Source: Ichthyophonus hoferi (taxonomy: Eukaryota; Opisthokonta; Ichthyosporea; Ichthyophonida; Ichthyophonidae). Taken from it: DNA of 46,799 nt. Location of the stretch: positions 177,148 to 223,946 of the forward strand of contig NAOQ01000040.1 in NCBI GenBank assembly GCA_002751075.1. The letters run 5' to 3'. This document shows, in pieces, positions 10,430-23,500 of this stretch (positions are counted from its first letter, which is position 1; each line of letters begins with the position of its first letter). Under the pieces are notes generated by a model that was given only the letters and a program-made list of their open reading frames with translations, was not told the origin of the DNA and did not search any database. A program made the translations under genes and the position numbers.

Positions 10430-13249
10430 GCTATGCAGTGTTGATTTGAATGCAATGTGGCTTCTGTCTTTTGCTGTTACTTAGTTCGCAACCATTCAAG
10501 ATACCTCACACTTAAAGGTTTGAAAACTGGTTGACTCCCTCTGGCATACAAGTTCAAGACATCAAATAAACAAAAGAAAGGTGTATATATGAGTTGTGGA
10601 TAGATATAAGTACTGCGATCTTGGATATTTGTGTTGGATTATTGGATCTTGCATAGTGGCTTGCTGTATAATATACTATATATGTGTTCAACGTAGGGTA
10701 TTCCCGATGCGTTATAGACGTATAGGATGTGGTCTTAAAAGTTATTTTGAATGTATTAATTATGTGATCATGCTATCTCTGGAATAAAATCTGTTAGGAT
10801 GTCTGAATTACAGTTCCAATCTTAAATATTGGGCACAATTTTTATAACATAACACCATTCTATATATTAGTAAATTATTAAAATAGCAACCTACACTATA
10901 TATGTATACGTAACAATGTATGTTGCTAGAAGCTTTTCTTTCCTGTCACAGTATCGAGTTTTACTATTCTATCACAATCCTAATCATTTTTATCAAGCTA
11001 CTAGATATAGAATATCTTCTCTTTTACATGACTTTTAACTTAATAATGCATTAATATACCAATACAGAATGCCTCAGCTACAACGTCTTTATTATATATT
11101 CAATTTTAAACACACTTTATGGTTTCAATGAGATAGATGGAGTCTCGAGTATTTATCAATATAGTTTTATTGAGAGTGGCGGGCAGGCTGAGCACATTCT
11201 GCATAGTAACAACCAGCTAATCTAAGGAGAAGGAGAAAGCACATTAGACATATTCTACATAACTTAGACTATAGATATATGAATCTTATTATATATTTCT
11301 ACAACCTAGAGCCCTTTAGGGGGGAGGCGAATGATGACCTGTGCAAAGGCAAAATGCATAATAACTAGAACGGGGTCGAAGGAAGGGGAATGAACTTACC
11401 ACCAGAATAGTTTTAAAAAATTGTCCACTACTAATAAAGGTGGGAATTTAGTAAAAGCCAACATAATAACACTACTCTTTACTTATCTTCATATATGGCT
11501 AATAATGGTTTTAGAAAAATAGGCGATGCAGAACTCAAGTACTCCCGTTTTTATATTTTCCATGTTCGACCCCATTCATCTCACTACCAGCATTAGGATC
11601 AAACAAAAACTAAGCAAAGAAAACACAACACAGTACCACAGCTAGAGATAAGATCACATATGGCTCTTTTGGGAATAGTACGTAGAGACTAGCGTTCCTG
11701 TGACCTGTATTTGTTTAGAAGAAGAGGAATACCGAATTAAGGGGTGTTTTAGCGTGTCCCTTTGCATACAGAGTACTAATATGCTAAGACATATTTTTAT
11801 TATTAAACAGGTCAGAAGGACTTGCTTTAGGCAGGATGCCTACCCAATGAGTTATTTGGACCCAACATATATGATTATGATCTGAAATGGCTTATTATAT
11901 ATTTGCGGGATCACTGCCCTTGACTGGTTCCATTTTGATCAATCATCTTGGATCGCCATTTAACACATTTAGATTGAATTCACTATTTTTCCAGACTACA
12001 TACGCAATGGCAATTACTATTAATATCAAATGATTATAACTATATAAAGAAACACCTCAATTAATCAAATATTTCAGTTTTAACAGTCTCTTTTTATACA
12101 TCTCCACAAAAAAAAAAATGCTTTAAGTGCAAAATACGCCTCCACCCCGGGGTTTTTAATATTCGCATCAACCGCCATTAGCACACAAGTCTATCAATAA
12201 TAGGGATAAGTTTATAGTAGCCAGTAGAGTAGAGCTGGGGTTGAAATTAACCATAGCAGTGCGATATTGGGCCAGATAAGGAAATTATTCTAGAGGCCGC
12301 CCAATAGTAACCTAGGTAGCTTTCTTTCCGTGTGGGCAGTCTTACATAGCTGTGGTTTGAACATCGCTTTGTAGTAACTTTACGTTGTATGAAAACATCA
12401 ACTAACTAACTGAAAAAATATATATTGGTATATACCAGCAAATAAATGAAGTAAAGCAAAACCAAACAATTAAAAACAAACAATACTAGAATTTGGGCTT
12501 TCTGATTGTACCTTCGTATGTTTATGTTTACATAAACCTAACTTGGGAGCTTGCATGGAATAAATATTGGCCGACAGGATTTGTAGATTGCAGTACATAG
12601 ATGCATATGAATTAATTGGTTTCATCTGTTTCAGTTCACACGTGTGATTGGTTTATCTGGGTGTGCATCTATGATGTGATTGACTCCAGCAATAATTTTT
12701 ATTCCAGGGCGACGTTAATAGTGATGGCGCTGTTACACACGGCTCGATATGCAAGTTATTAAGGAGTCAGTAATGATTAATTCCTAGAGGAATTCAAAGG
12801 AGCAACTTTAACGCTTGTCTGTAGGTATTAGTTCGTGCATAGATAGCTAGTACAGTTATAAACAATCTCGTTGCTTTGTTTATTTTTCTGGCCAATAAAC
12901 TGCCAGATTATTGTTTTGTTCTAAGCCATCTTTTCATTGGAAAGAAAGGTATAGCGAAAACAACGCATCATAGTAATATTGGCGTTAGTATACAATATGA
13001 TTGTATATCTTTTAAATAAACAAATAAATAAATGAATAAATATTTTTTTTAGTACGCTTACTTTGCTAGTTATTTTACGGAAATGTCTATTTAATTAGAG
13101 AGGGTTACTATTCTTTTGTCAAAGATCTACCCACCTCTAATAATGAGAGCGTATCAACAACCACTCGCACGCGATCTATGCACAACGTCAAACTACCTAC
13201 ACGGCTTGCTCACGCAATATATCTACATAATATCATTTGAATATATAAC
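10430..13249. other. Intergenic region between the ArfGAP and ARM genes
   Basis: About 2.8 kb of AT-rich sequence with no exon that could be supported. It contains the ArfGAP polyadenylation signal (10565-10570), the second copy of the dispersed repeat (11982-12049), and an imperfect inverted pair near 11374-11382 and 11566-11574 (GGGGTCGAA against TTCGACCCC). Confidence 0.5.
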
Positions 13250-16200
13250 ATGAGTCACCATAGCCACGATATAGTGCCGACACAGACCCGTTCAGGTGAT
13301 CTAGGACGTTCATATGCACGCGGTGCATTAACACAAATACAGGAGAGACGAACTCGTTTTTTTCGTCGCAACCTTGGTAGACAATTAAAGATGTGGGGTT
13401 TTATTTCCCCGTTTTGTAGCCAGTTTTCAAAAACACAAAAGTACAGTCATATTGATCGTATTTTGGTAGATTTGAATAATTGGCCTAGGCTTTCTCATAT
13501 TCAACTTACGACGCTGCTGCGCGACTTGCGCATATCCACCGAGAAAGGCAAGTTTACCTTATTTGCTGTGTGTCATATTGATAGTCGTATTTTTTTATTT
13601 TTTTTATTTTTAAAAAAACATATGTTGCGTATAGGGTCTTGGGTTTATCCAAGGATATCGCGGTATTTAGTACATACGTACAGTTCAAAAATAATATCAT
13701 ACCTTACATCGATCATGCGCAAAATGGGAAATGGTGGCTCCAAAGAGGGGGCGTCATAATTAAAACGTGATTGCATTCCTAGTAGTTTTGCATAGTAAAC
13801 GCCCTTCATAATAGAGGTAATCAATTATTAGTTGAGTGCATGGACGAATAGTATTTTCTGATAGCTACTCTAACAATCCCTAAGGCCTGTATTATCCTCT
13901 AAATTATAATAATTGATAGTTTAGCTTTGGTTATGGTTATAACTGTAAGTGAGTTGCATAGTGTTTCAGGAGTTTATGATCAAGTAAACAAATACTGGAG
14001 TGATTTATAGTTTTTACCCATGTGTTTGCAGATGGTATTGATGGGCAATACTGCCGAACAGCAGCATTTGCGATCGTTCCAAAATTGGCGGAAATTCTGC
14101 ATTATTACAGCACACAACCGGCAACCGAGTCTATACCAGTAATTTCAGAAGCACTCGCATGTGTGCGTTTTGTTACAAAGGGTGAAGGTACAAACCTATG
14201 CTTTTTATGTTTCTGTACAGTTATTTAACACGGGGGATAGTTATATATTATTATATTTGGTTCATGTTCATTCGTTTATTGCAGGGAGACATATCATTTA
14301 ATTTCATTGTCAAGTTAAGTAATTTAACGGATATAGGCAGGCTTTCATAGACAAATACTATATTATTAATGGTGATAAGGCAATACCATACAGTCGATGG
14401 ATTTGGCTGAGTCAACGCAAATTACTTCTCTTTCAACTTTAAAAATGCACAGTAATAGACATGAAAGCATCGGCTAAAAGAGTCTTTTATTTGTATAGTT
14501 TGATAACATCCATGGTATTGCATTCAAGAGCACAAATACAACAGCGTATATATACTCAATATTATCGTAAACCCCAAATATCAATATATTTGTCTGTACC
14601 TATATGATAAACGGGTAGCCAGGCTAAAAACAGAAAAACCATACACACGATTAACAAATGCAAATTTTCTTCCTTTAATCAACTTTACGACATTCGTTAG
14701 GGTCTATAAGAGAGCTATGCAGAGAATACATATAAAACACTGGCATGCAACACACATCCAAACGCATACATTCCAGTATAAGAATCCATGTTCAAACAAA
14801 TAATATACAATGTAAGCATTAATTTTTTATATATTCTAATAATATATGGTTTTTCTGGCAGGCACAAATATTAGCATGGCTACAAAATGTGGAGTCCTGG
14901 CTATTTGCCGAGATATCATGCATAACTTCTCCAAAAGCGATGAGATTCAGAGGTTTTGCTGCATGGTATTTCGTTCCCTTACGTTTAATAGAGGTTGGCA
15001 TATCTTCCTATGGATGCATGCATGCTTTTTATTTGCATTTTTCTATATATGCTCATTGCCTTGCAGATATATATATATATATATATTCTATCCTAAACAT
15101 GATTATTAGACGTCGATTATAGAGCGACAATCCAAGTTTTATTTAATTTATGTGTTATAGTAAACTCAAGCGATATCTATTGTATTACATTGACAGTCGA
15201 GTTAAAGTTTAAGTGAATAATATATCTGCAAACTTTTGATTTCCTTTTTCAACGATGGAAGCCACAAAGATAAATGATGGAAATATTGCCAATATCAATA
15301 ACATTGTATATGCTAGATATTATTTAAATTTCTTTGTATTTCCTGTTTCGAACACAAACATACTAAGAGATATTGTGTTGAACATATATATGCATTTTAC
15401 TTCCCTCACAATATATCAGAAATTTAAAAAGAAAAACCATCGATCTATGTTGATGGGAGAAAATATACTAACCATTTACTACCTTTTGTATACTTATTTC
15501 TACTCCTTTTCACTTCTACTTTGTGGTCTTTTTTAAATCTTCCTTCCTACACTCTTTTCTTTGGTTCTTTATAGCCGACAACCAACTACATGTAGTACAA
15601 ATAGGTGTAGTTCCGTTGATCCTGCAGTCCATGAAAAATTTCCCCTTCGATCCATTAGTGCAATCAGCAGCCCTTATGTCTCTACAAAATATCACTTGGC
15701 TTGTTGGTAAGTAGCTACTACACTTTTGGTAGCTGTGGGTTTTATTATAATAATAATCAGGTCTATTTTACAATTGCATATTTGTATTGAAATTCGAGCG
15801 TCATTTCTATCTCTGTCACTGGTATGTATGAGTATCATAGCCCCGATTCAAATGAAAATCAAGGAGATCTCCATTTCTATATATTATCTCCATACTTTCT
15901 ATCCCCAAAGAATAAATAATTTAACACTATGACTATAATTATTATAAATGGGAGTTTTCATTTGAAAAATGACTTTTAGGCACATTGAATAAACCAATTC
16001 AGGTCTTCCATCCTTCTTTGTGCCGAGGTAAGGCCACAAAGAGATACAAATCCACATGTCCGGTAATAATATACATTTTTTTGTTTTATATATTTACAGA
16101 AGAAAATAGAACTGCAGTAGAAAGAGAAGGAGGTATTCAGCATATCATGACGGCCATGACGCTACACCATCAGAACGTTGAAGTGCAGAAGTGGGCATGT

Positions 16201-19200
16201 GGAGCCCTGCAGAACCTGGCGTGCTGTGGTATGTCTTTCTACTGATACTATCAACATTCGATATATATAGAGAGAGTTTGGGAATGCTTGAGTGGGCAGA
16301 AAAAGATTAATATGAATATCACATATAGAATAACGAAAATTCCCTCTCATACCATTGACAGTGCGCTGCACGGTGCAACTTATCAACACGGGTGCAGTTG
16401 AGATTGTATTGACTGCCATGAAGAACCATCTTTGTGATGCTACTGTCCAGAACTATGGTCTGGGCGTCCTACGAAATATCTGCTACTTAAGTAAAATACC
16501 TCTCTCCTCATTTCATTTATTTCCACTCATTGTATCTCCATCTTTTTTTATTAAGTTCATCTCATGACCCCGACTTTCTGGATGCAGCTACATTAAATCA
16601 TTATTGCCCGCCATATGCCTATGCTACAATATCCAGATATTTCTTCAAGTTCAAGGAGCTTTCTAGCTTTCTCCTAATAAATTATTTGTTTCTTTGTATT
16701 AATAGCAAAATCAGGTCACATTTATACCATAATTGCTCTCACTATAACCAACAAATGTCAACACGTTATTCGTGTCTATCATAAATGTAAAACTGAATGT
16801 TGCTTATATATTATCATTGTAAACATTGTGTTGATAACTCTGTCCTTTCTCTTGTATGTTTTCTCTTACTTGATTTTCTTTGAGGATTACAACCTTTCCC
16901 TTTTGGGGTTTAAATTTACTTCTTCTGTGAAAACATACACATATCCAATTTGAAGTTATCTACCAACAGACTCTCATTTGATTTGTTCTTCATTTTTATT
17001 ACACAACATGGACAGGACCACAATAAACCTTTACGTATTAAGTGATGTATATGCTTTAATGGTTTTACATAAAAGAGTGGTGCAGACTCCTTTTAAAATA
17101 CTGATGTGAGAATAAGTTGGCAGGAGAAGTAACATAATAATGTCAGGACAGGAAGGGCTTTCATATTAACTAGCTTTATTACTTATATAGTACTGACTAT
17201 GTATTGACATTAGAGGACAATCGTGCACGAGTGGCTGGGAGTGGTGCAATAAAGATCGCATTGACGGCCATGAGCGCACATTTAGAAGACCTGGAAGTGC
17301 AAAACAGCGCATGTTCATTCTTTTTCAACACCGTTATTGATGTGGGTAAGTAGGGAAAGGCATTAAATGTTTTTTTACATATGCGTACATTTATATATAT
17401 AAGTACAGGTACACTCAAACATATAAATACTCACAGATACCTAAAAAGACAATAATATATATTTACAAACCCTAAAAATAAAACTTACTTACTAAAAAGC
17501 ATTTACTAGAAACTACGCACGCTTCATATATCAATGCATTCACATTGGTTTCTGTATTCTAAAAACGTATACAGCTACACACGCACCTATACAACTCCCA
17601 CTCTTTATATATATTCTTCACCCAGCCTTACCTTTTCTTCATACTTTTTTAGATTTACTTCCACATTGGAGTAGTCCACATATAATTTACATATTAACCA
17701 TGGTCTAGTTTTCTTTTTACTTGCTTTTTGTTCTTATTTGTTTTCTTTATTAGTCCCACTATTTGCATTTCTAATAAAAACTCATCACCTTCTACGCATA
17801 CGTACTTTTATGTTACTATTAGATAGTTACATTGGCCCTGCTACTTGTATAATTTGCATTTATATTTTTTAAATTCAGATTATATATAGACATGAGCAAC
17901 TAAATGGTATGAGACTCACATATACACAATCATAGATATATGTCTACCTAACCTTCCATAAATTTTAATAGAAGTATTTCATACAGATGTTAATGGCAAG
18001 AGATTACTTCACAATCCCGAGGCTTTACCAACTATATTTGCATCCAAATGTGCCCATGCCCACGAGGTGCGCTTTGTGGACAAGACAAATGCCCTACTAG
18101 ATCAGTTGGGAAAATACAGTCATGGTTAGTGTATGGTTTGTTTTAGGGATTATATCTTCTTTTTATTCTTTCCTTTATTTCGTTTGAATTATCATTTGCC
18201 CTCTTGTACATTTGCGCATACTCTATTTTTCCCAATTAATCTCACATGTACTAAAGTACATCTTTGTCCATCTCTATCTCTTTCCATTTTATTAGCGTGT
18301 CCACTATGTATTTATCGGTTGATATCTTTCTTTCCCAAGTTACATCAATGTATCTGTATTTTCAAAGAGCGACCTTTTTATTCAATAAATTCCTGTAAGA
18401 AAACTCGAGGTTTTTTATTTTTATTTTATTATTAATATTACTAGTTTTTATACTTTGCACATGGTTCTTGTTTGGGATTTCTTTTTCCTTTTTTATTAGA
18501 AGTAGTTTTTATACAGTCTTTATTTTTATTTTTTACATCATCATTTCATGTCAGCTATTATTTAGTATTATTCTTATTCTGCTTTTTGGGTCTTTGATGC
18601 TTTCTTTGTTTATGCAATTCTTTTTGGTTTCTTGCTGCTACAATTACCATTTTATTATGGTTACTTGATAATCTCTTTTAATCATTTATTTGCTACTCCA
18701 AACCGTTGGTAAACCATGAAGCAAACTAGTATACACTATAGTATTTGAATCCTTGGTATCTTTCCAGCTACTGTTAACTCAACACCATACAAACTAACTT
18801 AGTTTCTCACTACCCTATGCTATTGTGACCTCATTACAATCCCTTATATCTCTTACATTCGTCTTTTGCTTATTTTCTCTTTCTCCAGGCATATATATCG
18901 ATTTAAATATTCCGCAGGGCCCTCTATCCCTCAAAGAATTATGCTTACGGGAGACAGTCAAGCAATCCAATATAACCCCGAGCCTGCCAGAGAATATAGT
19001 AGAGGATTCTCTACAGGCTAGGCAATGTACCCACTGTGCTAATACGTTTGTGCGTAACTTCATGACTATTGCGGCCAAAGCCAAGGTTAGTGCTTCGCCT
19101 GTAGTGCATTATCTCCACCATTTATTTCTTATTTGCATTTATATATACATAGCGATATAGTGAAGGGAACTTATAGAGGACATATCACTAAGACAAACCG

Positions 19201-19647
19201 AGCTTATGCTGCCTTCCTTCTCTCAACTACTATAAGCTAGAAGATACATCTACCTAGCCACACGCTCTAGGGTGCATCAATTTAGTGCATTACCTTTGCT
19301 TAATACTTTTTGATTATGTTTTCCCACCCATTTGGGATTTCTATTATGAGAATTTATCATTACTAGTGTACATATACATGCGGTACTAAATATTGAAATC
19401 TTATGGATATATTATAAAGACCTCTGCTAATCAAATCAAACATTAATATCCATTATCGTACACCTTTCTCTTTCTATCTGCACCCTTTTTACCTACTGTT
19501 TTCTTTCTGCTCATATATTAATAGGACAACAACTGGTCGTATCATCAACTATGCGGGCGTCTCTGTGCAAATGATGTTATTCGCATAGCTGTTTCTGCAC
19601 ACTCCAGTACTACTCCTGAGGCTATACCTCACGGATCGGGCAATTAA
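13250..19647 (+). CDS. Armadillo-repeat protein with C-terminal cysteine motif (10 exons)
   Basis: Function unknown; ARM repeats form a superhelix that binds other proteins. Exons: 13250-13547, 14032-14187, 14862-14993, 15575-15706, 16100-16228, 16362-16490, 17214-17345, 17987-18124, 18889-19085, 19525-19647; product 521 aa. Exons 3-8 are 129-138 nt, begin and end in phase 1, and each encodes about one 43-46-residue repeat (e.g. NRTAVEREGGIQHIMTAM, RARVAGSGAIKIALTAM, with LQNLACC/LRNICYL ends). Intron 1 is best explained as GC-AG (AAAG then GCAAGT); the nearby GT puts the next exon out of frame. The tail has PLSLKELCLRETV, then CTHC and LCGRLC, resembling the C-terminal cysteine element of some leucine-rich-repeat proteins. 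AATAAA at 19725-19730. The first exon (100 aa) is not recognised, and its start is the least certain part. Confidence 0.82.
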
Positions 19648-20563
19648 TTAAAAAAGTGGGAGAACAGTGCAATGATAACTAGATTCCACGGCGTATTGAA
19701 GACAATTAGATATATTGCTTATATAATAAAACACCACTGTAATATATCTAACTAGCGTTTATTATATTATATTATTTTGGTTAATGAGCCTCCAGTAAAT
19801 GCATGAAAATATCGTCTGCATTATACGTTTATATTATATTAGCATACAAATATATATGAAGTACGACGTAGAATGAAATACTTTATTTTCTACTACCTTA
19901 ACAATGTCATACATGGATTTTGTATTGCTTGCAGCCGGAATATCACACCAATAAAGTATTCCTGAGGTCATTATACTACTCACATTCTAGGAAGGTGCAA
20001 GTAGTAGGGATGGACTGGAAGACAAACTATTGAAAAAAGGACATTGTAGGTTTGCATGTATAGTTTATTTTTAGTCTCGCGTCCAGAGCCAGCTTATTAG
20101 ATATATATGTATATACCAATCCGCATTTAACCATTTTAAAAAGACACACTGGGTCTAACATAACAACTTGAATTAGTACAAGGTCTTAGGGGTAAATGTT
20201 ATGGTGATAATAATTACATTGAATCATTTGATTAGTTGTTGACTACATTTTGAAAACTCGGTAGGTGGGCTTTATAGGATGTATATGAGTTCGGGTAATT
20301 ATTTGAATCATAGAGACACGGAACGCTAAAGTTAACTGGCACAGTTCCTTAGGTTGTAAAATTGAGATTTGTGTATAGTATATAGAGACATACATGAAGT
20401 TCCTCATGGTTTAAACATATTACTCTGAGAAGAATGAAGCAAAGAGCTCAACAGAGAAACCTTTAGTACCATTTCCTACTATACCTACCACTCTTTATAG
20501 GACAGGCAAAACATTATAATAGGAATAAGCAAGACTGTCTCTGTTTATACCAATTATTATCAT
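19648..20563. other. Convergent intergenic region
   Basis: About 0.9 kb between the 3' ends of the ARM gene (+) and the PINCH gene (-). It contains the ARM AATAAA at 19725-19730. A TTTATT at about 20063, in PINCH orientation, is a distant possible polyadenylation signal. No coding signal was seen. Confidence 0.6.
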
Positions 20564-23500
20564 TCATTTCTTTGCGTCAACCAGTTTTCTCTCATGGCTA
20601 GCGTGCTTCTTCAACTGATCTATAACCTTCCGTGGAAGGGTGCCAAAGCACTCTATGCACATAGGCTTGTTATCCCATTCAATATACTTCGGTGGATCTC
20701 CAAAATTCTGTGAGGTGCGAGAAGAACGTGTATGGTGAGGAAGAGAAAAAGAAAAGCATAAACAGTTTTTAGTTCCACAGGACCTACACTATTTGATCCT
20801 TTTATTTCAAGACTTTCAAAACCATTTCCCAACTGATCATTATCAACTCTTTTTCAGCGTGGTGTACTTTATAAGCATAGAAATATATGTACCCAATGGT
20901 TAGTTGATCTGTTTAAGTATGTCTTCCCAGGTTCATGTGCATGCGGTATGTATCTATATACACACACGATATGATATATTGCATATTATATGTATATATG
21001 CATATGCAGGTCAAGAGGTGGTTTAGATGTACAAGTAAGAGGGTAAACCTTACTTTATCACAGGCCGAGCATGTAAAGTGTTCTTTGCACCATATTTTAT
21101 TTAGGGTACGCACTAGGTCACTTCCCTTCTGTTGCCGGTTACATACAAAACAGGTCTCACCCATTATGCTTCGGAAACAGTCATTACAATAGGGTGAACC
21201 TATAGTGGTGTGTTGGAATTTAAGTGAATATGATTATAACCATAACTAGTATGTTTGTGTATGATAATGTGATGTCATGATGATATGATAATACGGTAGC
21301 ATGATGGAATGTAGGATAGTATGTATAAATGCATGATAGTATATATGATAGATATTATGCATGTACGTATAGATTGCCCTAAAATAATAAAAATTGACAG
21401 TAAAAAATCACAGTACATGCAACAAAATAACCATTCAAGCTCTTAATTAAGAAAACAATGTCACCATTCTAGTAACTATCAATACCAACAGAAATAAACA
21501 ATACTTTAAGTCATAGTATAGTAGATGAAGTAACACTAGCAATAGCATAATTGTAGCAAAAAATAAGTATTAAAGCTCCTAGCAAAAAAGGAAAAGTAAG
21601 TGTAGGAATGAAAGAAAGAGCATAATAGAGGAAAAGGCACAATAGAAAGACAATATAACGGCTAAGGGATGGGGAGCGAGAGGGTAAGAAAGTGGTCAGA
21701 GCATACCTTTATATTCAGCGTATCCCTGGCCCTGACAAGGTGTTTCACATCTATAGAGGAAGGGGTTGTTATAGGAGAATTGGTTTAAGTATAAAAGGGA
21801 GGTAAGGGTGAGACATTTAAACCATCTCATATATTAAATGGTAGTAATTACAGGAAATGGCCAAATTAAAAATAAAATAAGTTAGTATAGGTACAGCGTG
21901 TATGGGTAGATGGGAGCGCCTGTATGTAGTTGTAAATAAATTGACACTTGCCTTGAGTACTAGTTGCTAGATACGGTAGATAAAACAAAAAATGTGTATG
22001 ATCAAAACTACACACAGTTCCAGTGGGTGAGAGTAAGGGTTTTGGGTGAGAAAATGTGAAAAAGGAAGAGAGAGAGAGAGAGAGAGGGGGAGAGAGGGAG
22101 AATAAATATAGATAATATAAATAGATAGAGAGAATATATATATATACAATAGAGAAACATATTTTTGTGCATAACTAAGACAACCCAAGAGAGAAGAGAC
22201 AAAATGAAAAATAGGAGAAAAAAGGAGACCAGGCCATAGACTGCATAGGGATAGGGAAGAAGAGGAAGGAGGAGGGAAAGAAAGAGAGGGGAAAGGAAGG
22301 AAGCTTAGTCTTACTTGGCACATACGAAGTGCTCTGGGTGCCATTCTTTCCCAAAGGCACTGAAACTCCGACCTTCTATTGGATAGCGACAACCTCCACA
22401 TACTGGAAGGAATTGTACCTAGGTGTACAGCAAGTATATATTAAGTATGATAACGTAGAGGCAAGGGATAAGGAAGAAAGGAAGCCTAGGTGCATATGAC
22501 TGTGAGACATAGAAATCAAGGTTACACCCTCGTACATAAACACAGTACATAATTATAATATTACAATGGCCCATGCTATATACAATATTTATATAAAATA
22601 TATACAATATATATATATATTCAATTAAAACTATAAAATTTAATGTGTATAGTAAATTATATCGGTACAAACATCTATACATATACATATGCATATACAC
22701 AAAAAGGGCTAATGGTAACCTTTTCCTATTGGCCCAGATAGTCCAATAACAGGTTCTACAATAAAAATATTTAATAAGAACAAGTCATAATATGTATGAC
22801 AAACTCTTTCTCATTTGATAAACTATGGGCTAGGCAATCCATTCCCTGGTCGTTTCTTAGTAGGTTGCAGTGTACAATACATACAAAAAATATATATTTA
22901 ATGACAAGTACAAATAGTATAAACCTCAATTCCTCTATGTACATGTACCTCAAGGCCCTATGGGGGTCCTGGCTACCTACTTTATTGTAGCAGTACCCAC
23001 AGTACCATTTGCTCTCTTTCTCCTTGGCTAAGTGGTTGAGAGTGGACTTACATTGAGTACAGTTGAAGTGATTTGCATGTATGCGCTGGGGGAAAATCAT
23101 GTTAGTTGTCAAAAATATATTTGTGTGTGTGTAGGTGTATGCAGATTGTCGATTAATTAAGTTGGATTTAGGATAATATTTAAGCAATGAGCTAATAAAA
23201 TTATATATTATTATTATTAAATATCTGGTATTCTAGGAGGGGAAAAGACTTAGTCGATAAGCCATTACTACTAGAGGCGACAATGTATGGATGGAAATCG
23301 ACCTAGTCTATCCTATATGTAAGAATGACACATGAAGGTATATAGTGTAATTAGACCGATAGAGAGGCGATCAGAGGGGTTAGGACAGGAAAATAATTAA
23401 TGTGCATTTTTAACAGCAAGTAACACATCAATAATTAGGATCATTAGATTAAATATAGCAATTAATGCAATTAAAACAATTGAGGAACGCTGATGGGTAG

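Larger units (their letters stand above)
1829..12049 (+). repeat. Dispersed diverged repeat, copies at 1829-1896 and 11982-12049
   Basis: The two ~68-base segments align at roughly 75 percent by eye, with small gaps, in the same orientation. Both begin with AC[CT]ATTTTTCC and continue through AATTACTA, ATATTAAATGAT-like and ATAGCTAGATAA-like blocks. Both copies lie in non-coding sequence. They probably belong to an old interspersed repeat family of unknown type. The coordinates span both copies; the sequence between them is unrelated. Confidence 0.45.
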
